Assembly (NCBI GenBank): GCA_943325255.2
Contig: CALPOS020000080.1
Span: forward strand, 1 to 8,595
Origin: Sphingobacterium thalpophilum
Lineage (GTDB): Bacteria; Bacteroidota; Bacteroidia; Flavobacteriales; Flavobacteriaceae
DNA: 8,595 bases
Reading direction: 5' to 3'
The position numbers were made by a program, and so were the translations under genes. The notes under the pieces were generated by a model. The model worked only from the letters and a program-made list of their open reading frames with translations, did no database searches and was not told where the DNA came from. Positions 5,674 through 8,595 of the stretch are shown piece by piece; position 1 is the first letter of the stretch; each line of letters opens with the position of its first letter.

Positions 5674-6255
5674 TTGACTTCTTATATTTATCAATCAACA
5701 ATCGCCAACAAATGCTTCACTCGTGACGAACTTAACCTGACCGAATTTGAAGATTGTACATTTATTGACTGTGACTTTGGCGCCTGCAATTTTTTGGGAG
5801 TCACCTTTCTTTCCTGTTCTTTTCGTTATTGTCAATTTGAAGGAGCCCAAATAAACCACGTGGCATTGCGATCGGTGAAATTTGTGAACTGCAACTTGAA
5901 AAACCTAAATTTTGCCATGTGTGATCGGCTATTATTTGAGGTTGAATTTGACCATTGCCGTTTGGATTTTTCAAAATTCTATACGCTACCAATACATGCA
6001 GCGAATTTTACTAACTGCAGTTTACTTGCGGTAGATTTCATGAAAACCAATTTACAAGGTGTATTATTTGATTATTGTGACATGCATCGCGCCGAATTTG
6101 AAGTAGCACTGGCTCAAAAAGCTAACTTTTATAGCAGTGAAAACTACAGCATTAATCCATCCAAAACTAAGCTAAATAAAGCGGTTTTTGCATCTACTAA
6201 ATTAGAAGGATTAGTTAATCAAATAGGACTTAAAATACATTCCTTTTGTAAGTAA
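5674..6255 (+). CDS. Pentapeptide-repeat protein, copy 2 (193 aa, TTG start)
   Basis: This protein aligns without gaps to the copy at 788-1357 from residue 1 through about residue 173. I counted about 92 identities in 154 positions over the repeat and tail region. It has the same five-residue repeats with central Phe/Leu and a column of Cys two residues earlier (CTFID, CDFGA, CNFLG, CSLLA). It also shares the two-residue break at CDRLLFE and the closing tail NPSKTKLNKAVF. No ATG is available: the frame runs from a stop at 5653-5655 to the repeats without one. TTG at 5674 lines up exactly with the ATG of copy 1, so it is the preferred start. The predicted fold is a cytoplasmic beta-helix rod whose partner is unknown. 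It is divergent from the truncated GNAT gene. Confidence 0.85.
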   Translation: MTSYIYQSTIANKCFTRDELNLTEFEDCTFIDCDFGACNFLGVTFLSCSFRYCQFEGAQINHVALRSVKFVNCNLKNLNFAMCDRLLFEVEFDHCRLDFSKFYTLPIHAANFTNCSLLAVDFMKTNLQGVLFDYCDMHRAEFEVALAQKANFYSSENYSINPSKTKLNKAVFASTKLEGLVNQIGLKIHSFCK

Positions 6256-6273
6256 AATTCCATTTAAAATAAA

Positions 6274-6299
6274 TATTTCGATATAATAAACTCGAAATA
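6274..6299. repeat. Perfect 8-base inverted repeat upstream of the lipoprotein gene
   Basis: TATTTCGA (6274-6281) and TCGAAATA (6292-6299) are exact inverse complements around a 10-base AT-rich spacer. It lies 19 bases after pentapeptide copy 2 and 58 bases before the lipoprotein ATG. It has no T-run after it on the plus strand, so an operator is at least as likely as a terminator. No exact TAnnTTTG box occurs in this 102-base gap; the closest is TAATTTTA at 6324-6331. Confidence 0.45.
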
Positions 6300-6357
6300 A
6301 ATGATTTAAATTAAAAATTATATTAATTTTATTTTACTAACTCAAGAATTAAATCAA

Positions 6358-7809
6358 ATGAAAAAAAGACTAAGTTATGTATTAATACTAGTATTAAGTA
6401 TTTTACTAATTGCTTGCGATAAGGGTGATAAGGATTCAAGCGGGCCATCTTCAAACATTACAATTAACGGAAAAGTTGTTGATGAATATCAAAATCCAAT
6501 TAGTGGGGCAGAAATCTCAGTAGATGATATTACTGCAGTTAGCAGCAGCGATGGATCTTTTGTTTTAAGTGGATTACCAAGAAAAGATCGCTATGTTGTT
6601 AAAGCACTAAAACAAGGCTTTTTTGCAGGATTTCGAGGAGTTACTCCTGTTGATGATGAGGATCAAAATGTCCAAATTATGCTTGATAGCAAAGGGACTC
6701 CATTTATTTTTAATTCTGCTTCAGGTTATGAATTAAATTTCAATGGAGGTTATGTAAACATATTAGCAAATACTATTGGAACCGAGTCTGGAAACAATTA
6801 CAATGGAGAAGTGTATGGATACCTTAAACTCCGAAATAACGACAATGAAGAAATTAGCAGCATTATGCCTGGAGGCGATTTTTCTGCACAAAATTCGGCA
6901 GGTCAAGATGGAATTTTAAGCACCTTGGGCTATTACTCTATCGAACTAAATGATCCTTCGGGAAATTTACTTAACCTCAGACCAGGAAGTACCGCTAGTT
7001 TTGCGCAACCCATAGCCCAATCAAAACTAGCTACTGCACCATCTAGTATAAAACTATGGTACTTTGACACCACCGTGGGCCTTTGGAAAGAACAAGGAAC
7101 CGCTACTAAACAAGGTAGTTTCTATGTAGGTCAAGTTATACACTTCTCTGATTGGAACTGTGATGATTTTAGCAGGCCTGCCACTATTAAAGGACGCTTA
7201 GTTTGCAATGGTTCTGGTCAAGTTCGAAAAATTAGGGTACGTGACAACATAGGAGATGGCGCAACTGTTTTTTCAAATGACAATGGTGAGTTTATAGTAA
7301 GAGTACCATCTGAACGACCACTTTACATTACTATAGAGGGCTACCAAACGGATATGCCTATTTCTAATTTATCTGTAAATCAAACTTTTAATTTAGGCAC
7401 CATAGAAATGTGTGGAGGTGGAGGAATTAATACGGGACAATTCTCCTACAATGGAATTACAAGACAAGGCTTTGTTACCCATGGGTTAACAGGTATAGGT
7501 GGAAGTGATTGTACAGATTACTATCAGACTGGAATTACTTATGTGAGTGGATCAATTACAGAAACTCCTATAGTTGTTGGTATTCCTACATCAAGTTCAG
7601 GCACATATCAAGTTATAAATTATGAAGAAAACATAGGAAACTGTGGGGCCTTGATTGCTCAATTCACAGATGGAAACAATACACCATTTGTATCAAGTTC
7701 TGGAACGGTTACTAAAACAGGAGCCAGAAGTATGACTTTTTCAATTAATTTTTATGATTTATTAAACAACTCAAACACGATAACAGTGACCGGTAGTTGT
7801 TCGTATTAA
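6358..7809 (+). CDS. Predicted surface lipoprotein with carboxypeptidase-regulatory-like domain
   Basis: This 483-residue protein begins with MKKR, a hydrophobic segment and the lipobox LIAC, making Cys20 the likely lipidated residue. The next residues, DKGDKD, are acidic and lysine-rich, like the surface-export signals of Bacteroidota lipoproteins, so it may face outward. Residues about 34-110 form a carboxypeptidase-regulatory-like beta-sandwich (INGKVVDEYQNPISGAEISV, then SSDGSFVLSGLP). Residues about 120-270 match a pattern I associate with Bacteroidota lipoproteins (MPGGDF, GYYSIELND, IKLWYFD, VIHFSDWNCD) but cannot name. A second short sandwich (about 275-350, ATIKGRLVCNG, DNGEFIVRVP) and a Gly/Ser/Thr-rich C-terminal domain (about 355-483) follow. 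There are no catalytic motifs, so a binding or structural role is likelier than an enzyme. It has no obvious partner gene and ends at a strong terminator. Confidence 0.85.
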   Translation: MKKRLSYVLILVLSILLIACDKGDKDSSGPSSNITINGKVVDEYQNPISGAEISVDDITAVSSSDGSFVLSGLPRKDRYVVKALKQGFFAGFRGVTPVDDEDQNVQIMLDSKGTPFIFNSASGYELNFNGGYVNILANTIGTESGNNYNGEVYGYLKLRNNDNEEISSIMPGGDFSAQNSAGQDGILSTLGYYSIELNDPSGNLLNLRPGSTASFAQPIAQSKLATAPSSIKLWYFDTTVGLWKEQGTATKQGSFYVGQVIHFSDWNCDDFSRPATIKGRLVCNGSGQVRKIRVRDNIGDGATVFSNDNGEFIVRVPSERPLYITIEGYQTDMPISNLSVNQTFNLGTIEMCGGGGINTGQFSYNGITRQGFVTHGLTGIGGSDCTDYYQTGITYVSGSITETPIVVGIPTSSSGTYQVINYEENIGNCGALIAQFTDGNNTPFVSSSGTVTKTGARSMTFSINFYDLLNNSNTITVTGSCSY

Positions 7810-7828
7810 ACGAATAGAATAAAAAATT

Positions 7829-7855
7829 AAAAGGAGGCAATTGCCTCCTTTTTTT
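7829..7855. terminator. Bidirectional intrinsic terminator
   Basis: AAAAGGAGGC (7829-7838) and GCCTCCTTTT (7843-7852) form a perfect 10-base-pair stem around an AATT loop. T-rich tracts lie on both outer sides. It sits between the lipoprotein stop at 7809 and the stop of the convergent GNAT gene at 7854, and should end transcription from both directions. The minus-strand stop codon overlaps its edge. Confidence 0.9.
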
Positions 7856-8357
7856 ATAGTGTTTTGATTAACACATAATCTTCCATCACATAGCCAAAGT
7901 CGAGCAAAATATCTTCTGATCTCAACACTGTAAAACCTTGTTTTTCGTAAAACAACTTGGCCGAATTGAAACGGTTTACATTCAAAGTCAACGAATTTCC
8001 ACCAGCCTCTTTGCTACGTTGGCTCACAAAATCGAGCAGTTGCTTTCCAATGTTTAGTCGCTGGTATTGGGGTAAAATGTACAACTTGTGAATCTTAGTA
8101 GTGTTTGGCAAATACTGGTGTTGAATGCCGGCAAAACCAACCGCTTTTCCTTCTAAAAAAGCCAAAAAATAAAGGTGATTCTTTTCGGTTACATCTTGAG
8201 ATAAAGCCTCATGGCAATAAAACAAGTCGAGCATATACTCCAATTGTTCATGGGTTAAAATAGCACTATAGGCCACATGCCAGGTTTGGTGAGCAATGGC
8301 AGCAATGGTTTTTAAATCAGCGGGGGTGGCTTGTCGAATTGAAATTTCGCTAGCCAT
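7854..8357 (-). CDS. GNAT-family N-acetyltransferase, full length
   Basis: The 167-residue protein has the complete GNAT fold: an N-terminal strand and helices (ISIRQATPADLKTIAAIA, then TW and MLDLFY), the strand GKAVGFAGI, the acetyl-CoA segment HKLYILPQYQRLNIGKQLL, and the C-terminal LTLNVNRFNSAKLFYEKQGF. In the pyrophosphate loop the usual Q-x-x-G-x-G/A reads QRLNIG, with Asn for the first Gly. The acceptor substrate cannot be told; members of this group are usually annotated only as N-acetyltransferases. The start at 8357 overlaps the end of miaE by 8 bases (ATGGCTAG), so the two are probably cotranscribed and translationally coupled. It is a paralogue of the truncated gene at 5188-5574, about 40% identical over the shared part by hand count. 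Confidence 0.92.
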   Translation of the reverse strand: MASEISIRQATPADLKTIAAIAHQTWHVAYSAILTHEQLEYMLDLFYCHEALSQDVTEKNHLYFLAFLEGKAVGFAGIQHQYLPNTTKIHKLYILPQYQRLNIGKQLLDFVSQRSKEAGGNSLTLNVNRFNSAKLFYEKQGFTVLRSEDILLDFGYVMEDYVLIKTL

Positions 8358-8595
8358 GAACGGTTTGTTTTTTGCCGTATTTTACGATGACGGATGCTTC
8401 GAATTCCAACCATTCACGCCAGCGTTTTTCTACGTCTATTCCTTCGCCGTATTTGCGGGCATAGCCAATAAAAGTAGTATAATGAGCCGCCTCACTTTCC
8501 ATCAATTCGCGATAAAATTTAGACAATTCTTCATCTTGAATATTCTCTGAGAGCACTTTAAATCGCTCACAACTCCTTGCCTCGATCATCGCTGA
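8350..8595 (-). CDS. miaE: tRNA-(ms2io6A)-hydroxylase, C-terminal part (5' end outside window)
   Basis: The 81 visible residues match the C-terminal half of MiaE, a ferritin-like diiron enzyme that hydroxylates 2-methylthio-N6-isopentenyladenosine at tRNA position 37. The conserved IEARSCERF segment is followed by a helix with FYRELMESEAAHY. This contains an E-x-x-H motif (EAAH) of the kind that supplies metal ligands, and then a helix EKRWREWLEFEASVI. The frame is open to the right edge (codons Ser-Ala precede the first visible Met), so that Met is internal and the gene continues beyond the window. Its stop TAG lies inside the first codons of the downstream GNAT gene. The substrate modification needs MiaA and MiaB, whose genes are not here. 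Confidence 0.85.
   Translation of the reverse strand, partial: SAMIEARSCERFKVLSENIQDEELSKFYRELMESEAAHYTTFIGYARKYGEGIDVEKRWREWLEFEASVIVKYGKKQTVHG

Noticed and set aside
5801..5992. Minus-strand open frame inside pentapeptide copy 2
   Set aside because: It is the reverse of conserved pentapeptide repeats.
8296..8550. Plus-strand open frame over the miaE/GNAT junction
   Set aside because: It is antisense to two recognisable overlapping genes.

Overview
The window looks like chromosomal DNA of a member of the Bacteroidota. It is AT-rich, its best promoter matches are the TAnnTTTG type used by the Bacteroidota major sigma factor, and most genes lack a clear Shine-Dalgarno sequence. Two lipoproteins have clear lipoboxes, one followed by an acidic stretch like the surface-export signals of this phylum. 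No integrase, transposase, phage gene, CRISPR array or plasmid function is visible.

Layout. Positions 1-400 hold a possible minus-strand gene start at the left edge and a small plus-strand hypothetical gene (81-383). A gene-poor stretch leads to a tRNA-Arg(ACG) at 637-710, with a consensus promoter in front and an intrinsic terminator behind. A pentapeptide-repeat protein (788-1357, +) runs tail-to-tail into a tightly coupled minus-strand operon (4364 down to 1350). That operon encodes a membrane-fusion lipoprotein, an FtsX/MacB-type permease and an ATPase: the three inner parts of a MacAB/DevBCA-like exporter, without an outer-membrane channel. A NUMOD4/HNH-like DNA-binding protein (4606-5187, +) abuts, stop against stop, an N-terminally truncated GNAT acetyltransferase (5188-5574, -). 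Next come a second pentapeptide-repeat protein (5674-6255, +, TTG start) and a 483-residue lipoprotein (6358-7809, +). A bidirectional terminator separates these from a minus-strand operon of miaE (cut by the right edge) and a full-length GNAT acetyltransferase.

The most striking feature is that two unrelated families each occur twice in the same order and orientation: pentapeptide(+) ... GNAT(-), then pentapeptide(+) ... GNAT(-). The pentapeptide pair align without a gap (about 60% identity by hand count). The GNAT pair are about 40% identical over the shared part. This fits an old tandem duplication with different genes between the copies, one GNAT copy having decayed at its 5' end. A second point of interest is the tRNA-Arg, in which the usual G19-C56 elbow pair is replaced by A19-U56.

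I see no convincing new multi-gene defence or mobile system. The genes look like ordinary accessory and housekeeping chromosome content.
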